A stretch of DNA of 64,000 nt from Chrysaora quinquecirrha. Taxonomy: Eukaryota; Cnidaria; Scyphozoa; Semaeostomeae; Pelagiidae. Below are positions 20,980 to 31,639 of the stretch, one piece after another; within the stretch, counting starts at the first letter, position 1, and the number at the start of each line of letters is the position of its first letter. The stretch covers positions 1-64,000 of the forward strand of contig JACTAT010000154.1 in NCBI GenBank assembly GCA_014526335.1, in the 5' to 3' direction. Under the pieces are notes generated by a model. It did no database searches and was not told the DNA's origin. It was given only the letters and a program-made list of their open reading frames with translations. Made by a program: the position numbers and the translations under genes.

Positions 20980-22980
20980 CCCTTAATAGTTCCTTAATTT
21001 TAACTGTACATACAGTGGTCTTAACAATAAAAGAGAGACACTTGCATGTGAGCAAAGCTCGAGAATACTCAAGGAAACATTTGATACACGCTTAACGTAC
21101 AATTTATGTGATTTTCGACTGCAAACGAATGGAACCGGCTTTCTAATTCTTGATTATTTGCAGTGATAAAAGTATTCAACATTCTAAAGTTCCTTAATGA
21201 TTTTCTCTTTAGTAGTATAAGTTCTTTAATTTTTCGGGCCTTCTACATGTAGGTTCCTTATAAAGTGGTTCCTTATAAAAAAAAGCGTGTATCTTGACAG
21301 TACAAAAATAGACCTTCCAGTCTAAAGGTCAATGGTCGAGGTTACCAGGCTGATGATTATGTTCTTATTCACATCGAACTGAGTCTCTCAGTTGAACTTT
21401 TCCAACCTCGTCCCAAGGCCCAAAATCGAATTTTCTCGAATCTCAACCGTCAAATCGATTTTGGCGCTAGTACCGGCCACAAAATACTAGCAATTTTGGC
21501 CTGGGCATGAAAACAAGATGTAGATTCCGAAACCAGATGTTATTAGAAAGGAAACGTTTCTTACACTTTTCATATTCAATCGATCGTATTTAAATGCGAC
21601 TTTCCAATTTGTCTGCGTGTCACAAAATGCTTCAATGCAGAAATCGAGGGTCGAATCACTTCATAAATCTCGTTCCCCTTGACGATAAATCTTCATAAAC
21701 CCTATAAATCTTTTGAATCTTATAAATCCTTAAAAAATCTCATGTTTTAGCTACATACTTCGAATGTATACAAGTCTTGATATGCCAGAGCAGGGACTAC
21801 ACTTTTTTTATTTAATAGCAAATTAAGATTTTTCCAGTATCAAAAGGTTCTTAATTTTTAGAGAATTTTGGTGCCCTTTTGGTGCACTGAAAGTTTCTAA
21901 GCAGATTCTTAGGGGTCAAAATTTTAATGTTTCAAAATAGGCCATTGACCCTTACATTTCACAAATAGAGGAAGCCATACAATCTACGTTAACAGTAGCT
22001 GCTTTTTGTAAAAATAGATACTTTTGGCGTGTAACAGAAGTTCGTTTCTAGAGGTTATATTTTTCTAACGCTAAAGTTTGTTGACAGCTGCGAGTTTCTT
22101 ATCATTTTGGGTCGAGTAATGAAAGTAATGAAACTGTATCTCAGCTACTAGGCCTATCCAATATTGAACTCTGGACTGAGTTTCTTCCGCGAAACCGCGA
22201 AAAAATCTGGTCAAAGCCGCAATCCTTCGTCAAATTCAACTAAATGGCTAAGCCGCTTTCGATTAACATCACTCGTGGACATAAAACTTACGGACTTACG
22301 GCTCCAATAGCTTGTAAATCGACATTTATCAAGTCGCTCGTTCGCTTGACCGTTTGGTTACTTTCTTACTTCGTTTTCTAGCGCCACAGAGCCCTCTTCG
22401 CGCACACGCAAAAGGCCGCAAACCGACGTCAATACACACCAGAAAACGCAAGCCGCAACTTTTTCTGAAGCCGCAAACCGTAGAAAAAGCATTGCGAAAT
22501 CCATGTTGAGATGTTGTCACGTTTTTGTAATATGCAATTTAGACAGAAAAGGTGTAGTCTGATTCAAGCAGACATAGACACAGACCCTTCGGGTTGCGTG
22601 TTAGGATCATGTAGGCTATTAGAAGAATAAGTAGGTCAGAAGATCACCTTCGTATTAAATTGTTTATCACGCATCATTATAGGGCCTCGGGCAAACGTTT
22701 TTCGACTTTCACTGTCCAACGATCGACCTTTTGTTGGGTGAAAGCTGCCGTTTGGACTGTAATAGGATTAATTGTGCACCTTAATTATGCACATAATCTT
22801 TAGCCTCGTTTGCACTTGTATATATATTGTAACTCACAATATAATTATTAGTCAATCTTTAATCTCAGTTCGAGTTCTGTCATTCAGTGAATTACTCTGA
22901 TGTAACAGACGTTTATTCCTGTTACATCGCTAGGGGGGAGGGAAGGTTATGCAAATGTTGACGCTGGTTGATGGGGGAAA
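20980..22980. other. Intergenic with one short inverted-end element
   Basis: The right end of a TATAAGGAAC-type short element (GGTTCCTTATAAAAAAAAGC, ending about 21291) is visible; its left end is not clear but may be near 20985. The remainder has no supported gene. A minus-strand frame at 22329-22520 is Arg/Cys-rich without a known motif. Confidence 0.45.
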
Positions 22981-23684
22981 GGGGGGGACGTGACACTGAT
23001 TTTGACGTCAACCTTTACATTTTTCAAACACAGCATCATCAAATCAATGAATGCTCAAAGACGGGTCTGTGGTGGCACCCTGTATGGTGTTGCAGGTGAT
23101 GATGAAGATGAGATGAGTGACGAAGAATTAGAAGTAGAGTCTTGTGATGATGACAGTGGAGATTTTGGAGTTGTTGCGTTGTTAGATATTTTGTTGCTGT
23201 AATAAATTTCTCTTGAGTTCAAATGTCTCTTTCCGAAAGATGACGTCAACTCAGGGGGAGGGGTTAAAGCAACGTTGACGCAGGTTGACAGAGGAGGAGG
23301 GGTGTCAAAAATCTTGAAAAAATGGTTGACGCAATTGTGAACAATCTTATAGTGAAGTTTGATCGCATTCAAACATGTCGAACATACCATGGGCTGTAGA
23401 AAACGTGAAGCTCCGAATGAAAAGTTGTTTCCCTATTAATTTTATGTATTTTGTTATGTATTTGTATATCTGTCTCTTTATTCTGCTGCGAAGGTGCCAT
23501 TGTAATCATTTGTAATCTATCTCGGGTGTGTGGCTGATTGACGTGAGAACTCAAACTGCAACCCGAGCGAGGCTCCAGTCAATCGGTCACTCCGAGCTCC
23601 ATGTTATAGATAGATCGTACAGCGCGTGATATAGATTTTTAGATAGATGTTTAGATAGATTTTTGTGCAGTTTCACAATAATTA
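22981..23684. other. Possible exon-like acidic frame and local direct repeats
   Basis: A plus frame at about 23047-23202 encodes an acidic stretch (Gly-Asp-Asp-Glu-Asp-Glu-Met-Ser-Asp-Glu-Glu) ending at TAA. It is flanked by similar GTTGACGCNGGTTGA blocks at about 22958 and 23275, so it may lie inside a repeat. No function is assigned. Confidence 0.3.
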
Positions 23685-23962
23685 ATCATACCATGGGTGG
23701 TTAGACACTGCAGGGGTACATAAATTTTATGATATTAAAGAGACTTTTTTCTGCATTATATCGTCTTTTTCTGTTTCCTATATTCTTCAACAACCACAAA
23801 TTGAGCTTAAACAGGAGCCCAAGTTTGACTTAGCCGCCATTTTGAAAGTTCTACAGCAAAGGGAGAACAGTTTTCTTAAGGTCTTCAACGTCTCCTCCGC
23901 AGAAGCAAAGAAAATTTTCCTCCGTATACAAATGCGGTGTCTAACCACCCATGATCAAACAC
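23685..23962. repeat. Inverted repeat with short ORF
   Basis: CCATGGGTGGTTAGACACTG at about 23692 is the near reverse complement of GTGTCTAACCACCCATG at about 23938. A short plus frame (about 23842-24045: Leu-Gln-Gln-Arg-Glu-Asn-Ser-Phe-Leu-Lys) begins inside and crosses the right arm. Function unknown. Confidence 0.5.
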
Positions 23963-24170
23963 TTGTCAGAATGCTGCAGAAAAACAAACTAACCAACGCT
24001 TCACGAATAAGAGCCCTTTATTATATAAAACTTTACCTGAAATGACATGACTAAACCAGAATACCAGTCGTTTGCAGTAATATTTGCTGCACCTTTCATG
24101 AAAACAGAAAAATAAAAAAAGAAATTAGCAGATCTATCCTTATTTTTACATTGATCCTAATTTCGCCACA

Positions 24171-24499
24171 GGAAGTCCATTCTAAAGTGTAGTGAAATCA
24201 TTTCCACTACGTGTGAAATTATTTTTTTTCGAGAGATCACAAGGAAACCAGGGAGAGAAAAGTGCTAACTGTCCAGATCAATAGATAAGAATAAGGTTTT
24301 ATTTCTTTGTTACCCTATTGTAATCTAGGTATATAAGTAGATCCCCAATTATTGTAAAGAACAGTTTGCTGAAGAAGATCATAAGATCAAAACGTTCAAT
24401 TCAATCATGAATCTATATTTTTGAACTTTCTCTCCCTGGCTTCCCTGTGCTCTCTCAATTTCTCTCAAACGATTTTACTACACTTTAGAATGGGTTTCC
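24171..24499. mobile_element. MITE with about 75-bp inverted ends
   Basis: Arms at about 24171-24250 and 24425-24499 are reverse complements: CCATTCTAAAGTGTAGT at the tip and CCAGGGAGAGAAA further in. The interior includes TATATAAGTAGATCCCC and a GAAGAAGATC...GATC hairpin. No coding capacity. Confidence 0.8.
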
Positions 24500-25089
24500 A
24501 GTTGAAGCAACTGAAATAAGCATGCGCAGTTCGAGCAAGCAGTAGCAAGCCGTTCATATTTGTGCAAGAGACGCAATAGGATTCTGGCCAAACAAAAGGG
24601 AGGACGAGGAAGAAACATATCTTGCTTTGGGATGAATTCTCTTAAAACATTGTAATGTAGACTACGAAGCTTCTGCCAGTCTCCGAATTTCTGTTCTTGT
24701 TATGCCACCGTTTTCAAACGAGAAGCAATGCTACTGCTTCTTTTCTATACACACTTTTTTTTTTATAAGAATACCTTATTTTTGCCGAGCCTCGATTATT
24801 CTTAAGCTTATTCGATTTTCAGCCTGAAAATATTCTTAAATTATTCTTAATCATCAATGTTGTAAATTGCCCTGAAGATCAAGAGAAATAAGTCAAATCT
24901 TTGACATTTATTATTTTATATTCAAAACTGCATTTCAAAACAAATGCAGTAGCTTGACAATCACACTTATTGTACAGTGTAAAAAACGCAGAGAAATAAC
25001 ATAGGGGCCCTATGGGCATGTTCGAAGAACGACTCTGGTTGAATATAGCTATTTCGGTCAAATGATGAAAGATGTTCATCGGTATGCAC

Positions 25090-25500
25090 AACGATGACGA
25101 TAATGATTATGATGATAATGGTGGTGGTTATGATGATGATGTTGATGAACACGATGATCATGATGCTGGTTGGTAGGGGTGATTGTGGTTGTATGGTGGG
25201 TATGGTGGTGGTGATAGAGGTGGTTGTGGTGCTGAAGGGGTGGTTGTGGTGGTTGTGATAGGGGTGATCGTGGTGATGGTTGTAGGGGTAGTTGTGGTGG
25301 TGGTGATAAGGGTGGTCGAGGTGATGGTTGTAGGGGTGGTTCCGGTGGTGGTGATAGGGGTGGTCGAGGTGATGGTTGTAGGGCTGGTTGTGGTGGTGGT
25401 AGCGTTCCTTTAGATGTTGCACACCGTCAATGGTGGTGATAGTAATCATGATGATGATGATGATGATGATTATCATTATTATTATTATTATGACGATTTT
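25090..25500. repeat. GATGATG / GTGGTGGTTGTAGGG low-complexity array
   Basis: ATG triplets flank a tandem block of GGGGTGGTNGNGGTGATGGTTGTA-type repeats of about 48 bp (period approximate). The His/Asn/Pro-rich minus frame across it is a by-product. Confidence 0.8.
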
Positions 25501-25814
25501 CATCGTGAGGATAATATTAATGATGATTTGTTTTGAAAACTGTTTTGAAATTGCCGCTCTTTGGCAAAACTCTTTGTTAAATGTTGAGAATGCCTGAAAT
25601 GTCATTTACCAAAGCAAGGTGGCAATTTTCCAGTTCCATTTAGTAAACAAGGATGAGTCAGTTGTCACATGACCCCAGATTGACAAAAGTGCTTGCAGGC
25701 CGAATTGTGAACAACTAACCGCAAATTGCGCATAAATGGCCGAGACAATGGCCCTAATGGCATTCTTGACAATGGCCCTATTGTTACACGTTTTCCATTG
25801 TTCAAGCGTTGGTT

Positions 25815-25872
25815 AGTTGGTGAGTGTGTGAGTGTGTGAGTGTGTGAGTGTGTGAGTGTGTGAGTGAGTGAC
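25815..25872. repeat. GTGTGAGT octamer run
   Basis: About six consecutive GTGTGAGT units. Confidence 0.85.
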
Positions 25873-25959
25873 ATCCACCCCACACCAATGTGTTCGAAGT
25901 TCTTCGAACACAAAAATGATCCTCGTCAAGCTTGAGCCTCAGATTATTCTTAAATAATT

Positions 25960-26154
25960 TAAAAATTGTACAAGGGTACTTGTACCTGCAGTGCAATTGT
26001 AATTGTATTTCCCATACGACATGACGCCACAAGATGCAGTTTGCCATGCAAACACCCACGTGACAGCATTTTTCCACCATATAGCCTCATTTTGATTAAG
26101 CCTCGTTTTCATGTTGCCTATAAAGCGGCGCCACGCCCCAGCATCAGTGTCATT
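25960..26154. repeat. DIRS outer inverted terminal repeat (recombinase side)
   Basis: The segment from about 26022 to 26154 (ATGACGCCACAAGATGCAG to CCCCAGCATCAGTGTCA) is the reverse complement of about 30066-30201. The outermost 62 bp (25960-26021) are unique to this end and recur only in the internal complementary region. Confidence 0.9.
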
Positions 26155-26263
26155 TGGAATTTGTGAGCTAGACAGCTACAATCCAAGAAGGTTTGCTGCA
26201 ACTATAGGGCGGGAACCTGTAAAGACAACTGAAGAGCATCATAAATACCCCAAAATGGGAGGG

Positions 26264-26375
26264 TGTGGCGTCATGTCGTATGGGAAATACAATTACAATT
26301 GCACTGCAGGTACAAGTACCCTTGTACAATTTTTAAATTGCATTTCCCATTACTCCATGACGCCACAAGATGCAG
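26264..26375. repeat. DIRS internal complementary region
   Basis: Positions 26264-26335 are the reverse complement of the outer edge 25960-26031, and 26336-26375 are the reverse complement of the other outer edge 30180-30219. The two ends are therefore joined head to tail here, which records the circle junction used during replication of DIRS elements. Confidence 0.93.
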
Positions 26376-27870
26376 ATGTACCACCAACAGACAAAACCTT
26401 CTTGGCTACCATTGCTGTAGGCGATGGACGATTGTAGAATCGTAGAAATGTCGATTCAGAAGACCAATCTCCGACTCGAAGTATATCTGCAATCGAGGCA
26501 CCATTAGAAGCAGCTGCTGATGAAGATGCTGAACGGAAGGAATGTCCTTGAAATGATGATATGTCTATCCCTGCTTTTTGAAGAATGCATTTTAACCATC
26601 TACTCAGAGTTGATGATGAAACTGGTTTGTGTGGTTTATTAACTGACAAAATAACAAATTGTTCGAAGAATTGTTGTCTCTGAATTCTAGAGTCATCCTT
26701 TCATAATGAATTAAATGAGTAACGACACAAAGACTTGTATCCTCTGAGAATCCAGGAATAAAATTTCTTTTTGGACTTATTTGGTCGAGATGTTTTCGTA
26801 AGAAGTGGAATGGAGAACAGAACTCCATCATGCTTGTACACTCGATAATTTAAATCCAACTTATGTAACGAGTTTGCCCTTTCAAAGGACGTAAGAGCCA
26901 GAAGCGCTAAAAGTTTGAACGACAAATCTTTAAGGGTAAGTCCATCCAAAGGATACTGTGACTTCAAATACTCCAACACAACAGAAACATTCCAAGTTTC
27001 GCGATACTTGGGCTGTGGTGGACGTAACTCAAACACACCCTTCATAAAGCGCTTTATAAGAGGATGAGAACCAACAGGAATTCCATCAACCACAACGTGA
27101 GTCACAGAAATAGTACTTCTATATACATTAATGGACCGGTACTGAAGACCTTTGTCATAATATAAATGTGCTAAGAAATCCATAATAACATTTAGAGGAC
27201 AAGAAACTGGATCTTCCTGTTTTGTGTCACACCAGCTACAGAAATATCTCCACGATGAGGAGTAATGAGCTTCTGTGCTTTTCCGCCATGATGAGGATAG
27301 TATTTTGGACACCCTTTCTGGAACTTGCTGCAAGTCAAAGGATCGCCTGAAACAGGCCATGCGGCCAATCGAAGGTGACTGTCCTTCGTTAGAAATCTTG
27401 GAGCTTGATGACCCTGTGGAACAGCCACCAAATCCCGATACGGAGGAAGTAACAGAGGTCTGTCTCTCAACATGGTCAATAGAACTGGGTACCATGGTCT
27501 CGATTTCCATACAGGAGTTACAAGAATTGCCTTCGCTTTCTCGTCCCTTATCTTTAGCAAGCATTTCGAAATTAGATTCATTGGGGGAAATAGATAACTG
27601 AGTTGAAACTGACCCCAATCCTGTGTCAGTGCATCCGTTGCAAGAGCTAGAGGATCTGGTATCCAAGTAATATAACGACTTACTTGCTTGTTCACTGCTG
27701 TCGCAAACAGGTCCACCTCTGGCATTCCATAAACTGCCACAATCTGGCGAAACACTTTTTCGAGGTGGCCCCCCCAACCTTTGTTCGAAGCATCCGAGTG
27801 AATGATGATGTCCACAGGAGGGAAAGTGATAGGTCTTGGATTGCACAGCTCTAGAGAATCTCGCCACCAA
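26350..27870 (-). pseudogene. DIRS tyrosine recombinase, two compensating frameshifts
   Basis: The frame from about 27870 overlaps the end of the RT frame, a usual DIRS arrangement. The recognisable recombinase starts near the Ser-Trp-Arg-Lys-Ser-Thr region, with a candidate catalytic Arg in Thr-Ser-Phe-Glu-Arg-Ala-Asn-Ser. The C-terminal part (26649-26350) has Gly-His-Ser-Phe-Arg (HxxR), Gly-Asp-Trp and Phe-Tyr-Asn-Arg with the candidate catalytic Tyr. Between about 26745 and 26660 the reading frame shifts away and returns, and the first frame stops at 26701. The protein recombines circular DNA into the genome. This copy is broken unless the indels are assembly errors. Confidence 0.88.
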
Positions 27871-28868
27871 AGAATTTCTTCCCTGGAAGAAGGAGACAGA
27901 GAAAGTTTTACTCCATACGAGACCTTACATGGCAAGCCTCTTGGAAACCTTGATGATTGCAGATGCAATTGACGATTAAGGTCTCTTTGTATGTTTCGAA
28001 TATGAAGAGGTGCCTCGAGAACTCCATGCCGTGTTGCTGAGCAGGTGCCTAAAAACCGAGCTAGTTGACGTAGTGTTACTAGGGACGAAGACAGCAAATC
28101 TTGAGATAGGCTCTTAATATGTAAAATCTTTTCCCTAGGAAGCTCTAGTGTATGTTGCACTGAATCTAGAACCATCCCTAAGTACATTATTCGTTGAGAT
28201 GGTACAAGGGCTGATTTTTTCATGTTGACTAAAAAACCTAAGCCCTCGAGCAAATTGACGACTTCCTTAGCATGAGCAGCACTTTCATTTTTATTGTTAG
28301 AGATAATGAGAATATCATCCAGCCATATCAATACCTTGATAGCCTGCTGTCTTAAATATGAAAGTACCGGTTTGAAAATCCTTGTAAATCTCTCTGGCGC
28401 TATATTCAAGCCAAACGGTAATACTGTAAAACAGAAAGGTCTTCCGTTGAAAGAAAATGCAAGGTACTTTTGGTATGCCTTGGCAATAGGAACTGTTAGG
28501 TATGCATCAGTCAAATCGATTTTCGTGAAATAATCACCTTTTGATACCAACAATTTTAAATCTTTCAAACCCTCCATTTTGAAAGTGTCAATCTTTACGA
28601 ACTGATTTAATGGGCGCAAATTAATTATGGGTCTAAGACCCCCAGAACTCTTTGGAATAGTAAACAATCTACTAAAAAATGTTCCATGTTCTGGATTAAT
28701 TTCTTCGACAGCCCCTTTCTTGATCAATGTACTTATTTCAGAGTTCAAAACATCAAATTCGGCTGAAGATTTAGCAATAGTTTCTGGTATAAACTTCTGA
28801 ATGGGTCTTTTGACAAATGGAATTCGAAGGCCTTCAATGGTTTCTAAAATATCTTTATCTTTAGTCAA
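27192..28868 (-). CDS. DIRS reverse transcriptase / RNase H (plus methyltransferase-like region)
   Basis: An open frame of 558 residues. RT motifs are in order: Lys-Ile-Asp-Leu-Thr-Asp-Ala-Tyr (palm A), Leu-Pro-Phe-Gly-Leu-Asn (palm B) and Trp-Leu-Asp-Asp-Ile-Leu (catalytic LDD, palm C). RNase H follows with His-Ser-Asp-Ala-Ser-Asn-Lys-Gly-Trp-Gly-Gly. A Val-Asp-Leu-Phe-Ala-Thr segment then marks the region described in DIRS elements as related to DNA adenine methylases. The frame is open upstream of the first Met for at least 30 codons and overlaps the end of gag, so the true start or frameshift mechanism is uncertain. It copies element RNA into DNA. Confidence 0.9.
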   Translation of the reverse strand: MTKDKDILETIEGLRIPFVKRPIQKFIPETIAKSSAEFDVLNSEISTLIKKGAVEEINPEHGTFFSRLFTIPKSSGGLRPIINLRPLNQFVKIDTFKMEGLKDLKLLVSKGDYFTKIDLTDAYLTVPIAKAYQKYLAFSFNGRPFCFTVLPFGLNIAPERFTRIFKPVLSYLRQQAIKVLIWLDDILIISNNKNESAAHAKEVVNLLEGLGFLVNMKKSALVPSQRIMYLGMVLDSVQHTLELPREKILHIKSLSQDLLSSSLVTLRQLARFLGTCSATRHGVLEAPLHIRNIQRDLNRQLHLQSSRFPRGLPCKVSYGVKLSLSPSSREEILWWRDSLELCNPRPITFPPVDIIIHSDASNKGWGGHLEKVFRQIVAVYGMPEVDLFATAVNKQVSRYITWIPDPLALATDALTQDWGQFQLSYLFPPMNLISKCLLKIRDEKAKAILVTPVWKSRPWYPVLLTMLRDRPLLLPPYRDLVAVPQGHQAPRFLTKDSHLRLAAWPVSGDPLTCSKFQKGCPKYYPHHGGKAQKLITPHRGDISVAGVTQNRKIQFLVL

Positions 28869-28893
28869 TGCTTTCCAATTATTTACAAAAAGT

Positions 28894-30108
28894 TTAGTCC
28901 TCCCAGCAGTGGAAGGACAACCTACGAGTTTTTTGACTGTTTGGTATTTGAATCAGCCTGAGGTTTCGTATTATTGCGAAATTTCTGGTTGGAAAACTTG
29001 CCTTTGAAATTTTGCCTTCTTCCCTTGAAGAAAGGGCGTTGACCCTTCTTTTGAGATTGAGATGTATTGCTGTTAGATTTTTCTGTAGCAACAGTTTTGA
29101 GAAGTTTGTTCTCTTCCGACATCTTTTAATTTTCTCTGATAAATCATCTCCAAATAGCAACGCTGAAGGTTTTCCTTCCTGTGCGATGTTTTTTAATAAC
29201 GGAGCATAATCAGCCTTGAGAAACTTTTTGAAACGGAAGCGTCTGAAGGAACTGAGCGAGGAAAAAGCAGCTCCGCTTAGAACAATGGCTTTTTGAATGG
29301 CAATAAGTGCATCTTCAGAAAGATCATTGTCATTCAACAAATCATCCCATATTTTCATAAGAGGGAAAACAGCACTGAGGATTCGAGACTGAATGCCCAT
29401 GAGGATAGCATCACCCTCGTTCATGCCTTTGAAGTCTTTAATTTGGGCATTTCTCAATATGGAGTCATTAATTTTTGGAGGTTTAAAAAGGTCATTCCCG
29501 GGAATGCCTATGTCTTTCGACATTTCTTTAAAATCCTCCTGCGACAATTGCTTGAAGAAATAAGGTAAAGCATAGCCTTCAATCTTTGGGTCAATGCTAA
29601 ATTTATTGTCTTCTACCTGTGACGGTGGTTTGAAAAACACACCGTTATCAGCCTCATCCCTTCGTGGTCGCTTTGCCAGGGGTTCTTCATCTCCTAACGA
29701 GGTAGGAGTGCTTCTTTTGGCTGTATTTGGGCTTTCTTGGTCGTCTTCAGGATGGTCTGCATTGCCATCGTGAGATTCGCCAAAACGGGGTTCACGCCCA
29801 TCTTCCTTCACAGGTTTGTCGCTGTCTTCGAAACGTGCAGCAATGCACGCAAGCATTTTCTCCATTTTTGAAAGTCTCTCCTCAAATCCAGTAGATTTTG
29901 CAGCATCCTCGGCTGTTGGAGTAGCCATTTGTTCGTCCCTTCGCTCCTCAATTTCAAAGCCGTGAAAAGAACTCTCGTCAGAAGAAGAACCAAAAATTTC
30001 TACAATTTCTTCTTGCAGGGTTTTTTGCATCATACACGTGCGGTGCAGAGCGAGCAAATTTAAAATTGACACTGATGCTGGGGCGTGGCGCCGCTTTATA
30101 GGCAACAT
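28894..30108 (-). pseudogene. DIRS gag-like ORF1, frameshifted near its end
   Basis: The main frame covers 30108-28894, with the likely start at the Met-Met-Gln-Lys near 30030. It is charged, with an acidic N-terminal part and a coiled-coil-like Glu-Glu-Arg-Leu-Ser-Lys-Met-Glu-Lys-Met. Near 29125 the likely continuation moves to another frame (29122-28922), which is Lys/Arg/Gln/Asn-rich (Gly-Arg-Arg-Gln-Asn-Phe-Lys-Gly-Lys) and ends at a stop, a typical basic nucleic-acid-binding tail of a DIRS ORF1. The role is inferred from position and composition. Confidence 0.75.
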
Positions 30109-30219
30109 GAAAACGAGGCTTAATCAAAATGAGGCTATATGGTGGAAAAATGCTGTCACGTGGGTGTTTGCATGGCAAACTGCATCTTGTGGCGTCATGG
30201 AGTAATGGGAAATGCAATT
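30066..30219. repeat. DIRS outer inverted terminal repeat (gag side)
   Basis: Reverse complement of about 26022-26154, plus an end-specific tip GAGTAATGGGAAATGCAATT (30200-30219) that recurs in the internal complementary region. Confidence 0.9.
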
Positions 30220-30288
30220 CTTAAATTTCAGCAATTTTGAGCCTGAATATTCTTATAGACTGTATTCTTATAAAAAAAAAAGTGTGTA

Positions 30289-30698
30289 CTGCTTCACTTT
30301 CTTGCTTCTCAGATCCTACAAAGTTGACTCTACAAAGACCATGTTTATTCAGCATGCGTGAAGCAAGCGTGAAGCATTTAGAAGAATGCGAAGCAAGAGA
30401 TCTCAAAAGAGTCACAGCCAAGGCCTAGGTCTCCTGTCCTCATTTAGACTACTTCCGAGGTCCTAGTGGCGGCGCCGCTGGCAAGGAGCGTTGATTTGCG
30501 TTAGAACTAATGTGTTGGTTGGTACTGTATACGATGATGATCGTCAGCTGTGATGGTCCCCCCTACACGTACGGATGGTAATCGGCAATTTTGTGCGACA
30601 GTGATTCGTAAAGAGTCTATAGCATAAAAGGCCAGAGATTGCTTGTTAGAAGCCTGCACATCTGGGGGGGGGGGGGATTGGATACATGACTTAAGCTA
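30289..30698. other. Intergenic
   Basis: No gene is supported. A poly-G run of 13 lies at 30664-30676. Confidence 0.4.
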
Positions 30699-30951
30699 AG
30701 GCTAAACTAGGAGACATGTTATTCGGCGTGTCTCCCAGGGTGGTTTAACATGCAAGTGACAAGCGAGCAACATGTCCCCGAGTCACTGAGACAAGAAATG
30801 TTTCTGTTGTCTCCCAGAAACATTTCCGTTTCTCTCGCTTCAAATTTTGTCGCGTGATACAAATTTTCGGTGGTGGCTAAACTGGGAGACATCGAAGGGA
30901 TATGTTACGGGACACAATGTCGAGCGCGACATGTCTCCTGGTTTAGCCAGG
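30699..30951. mobile_element. MITE with GGCTAAAC...GGAGACATGT ends
   Basis: The left end GGCTAAACTAGGAGACATGT is inverted at the right end (ACATGTCTCCTGGTTTAGCC, to about 30949). An internal hairpin AAATGTTTCTG...CAGAAACATTT lies near the middle. A second copy lies at 52721-52935. Confidence 0.8.
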
Positions 30952-31204
30952 CCTTTATGGATTGGCTGGTATGTGCCGCCGAGATTTACAGACCCAACGA
31001 CTTACAATGTAAACACAGACCGGGCACAGACACTAAATTATTGGTAACAACTAGCGGAATATGAGAGTAATAAGACTTTCTCGGCTATAATACTGCTTGA
31101 AACTGCACTGCAAACATCTTCGACGCAATATCTAAACTATTCGGACTCAAATAAAGTGAATTTATTTTATTTCAATTTCCAACCACGCTATACGAGGATT
31201 TTGT

Positions 31205-31310
31205 TTAAATCATACCCATGTTAAGAGAATTTCGGGGTCTAAATTTACCCATATGGGCGGCTCATACCTCTATACCCTAACTATATTAAGTAACCCCGGG
31301 CAGGCTGCAC
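31205..31310. mobile_element. Fragment of G-tract MITE family
   Basis: GAGAATTTC...CCCATATGGGCGGC and TATTAAGTAACCCCGGGC match the right half of the element at 48973-49453 (CCCATCCATATGAGCGGC, ATTGAAGTAACCCCCCCGGG). Confidence 0.6.
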
Positions 31311-31639
31311 TGGACGCAATGATTTCTCACAATCGCTATCAAAATTACTTCTCCAATATTCCTGATCTTGCACGATCGCAATCGCGATCGTTACCCACCG
31401 TTAGCCACCCAAAAATCTGAATGAGAATTATTATATTAAAGTTAAATGAGATGATGAAAATTAAGGAAACATACCACAAAGAGTGCCTGTAGATATCGAA
31501 AGATTCAGCATTTTGATGAACAAAACAGCAGACCATCTTTCTATATGTTTGTCTTTTTTATTTGCAAAATCCAGAAAACATTCTGGCTGTCAAAAAAGAA
31601 GGAAGAGCACTATGCATGAAGCAAATCTAACTTAGCTAA

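Larger units (their letters stand above)
25960..30219 (-). mobile_element. DIRS-type tyrosine-recombinase retrotransposon, nearly full length
   Basis: A 4260-bp element whose genes run on the minus strand: gag-like, RT/RNase H, then tyrosine recombinase. It has inverted terminal repeats (right-hand copy about 30066-30201, left-hand copy about 26022-26154) and an internal complementary region at 26264-26375 that is complementary to both outer edges. These are the defining features of the DIRS-1 group. There is no target duplication. Only the trinucleotide ATT is shared at the junction, as expected for integration by recombination of a circular DNA. Frameshifts in gag and recombinase mean this copy is probably inactive. 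Confidence 0.93.
24748..30288. mobile_element. Short TATAAGAATA-type element, split by later insertions
   Basis: The left end TACACACTTTTTT...ATAAGAATACC starts near 24748 and the right end ...AAAAGTGTGTA finishes near 30288. Comparison with the uninterrupted copy at 58821-59187 shows two interruptions. The first is 24999-25913 (simple-repeat-rich; it may be an insertion, or original sequence deleted from the short copy). The second is 25960-30219 (the DIRS element). The host pieces are 24748-24998, 25914-25959 and 30220-30288. Confidence 0.8.

Noticed and set aside
24967..25605. His/Pro/Asn-rich 212-residue frame on the minus strand
   Set aside because: Coincides with the GATGATG/GTGGTGG low-complexity array.
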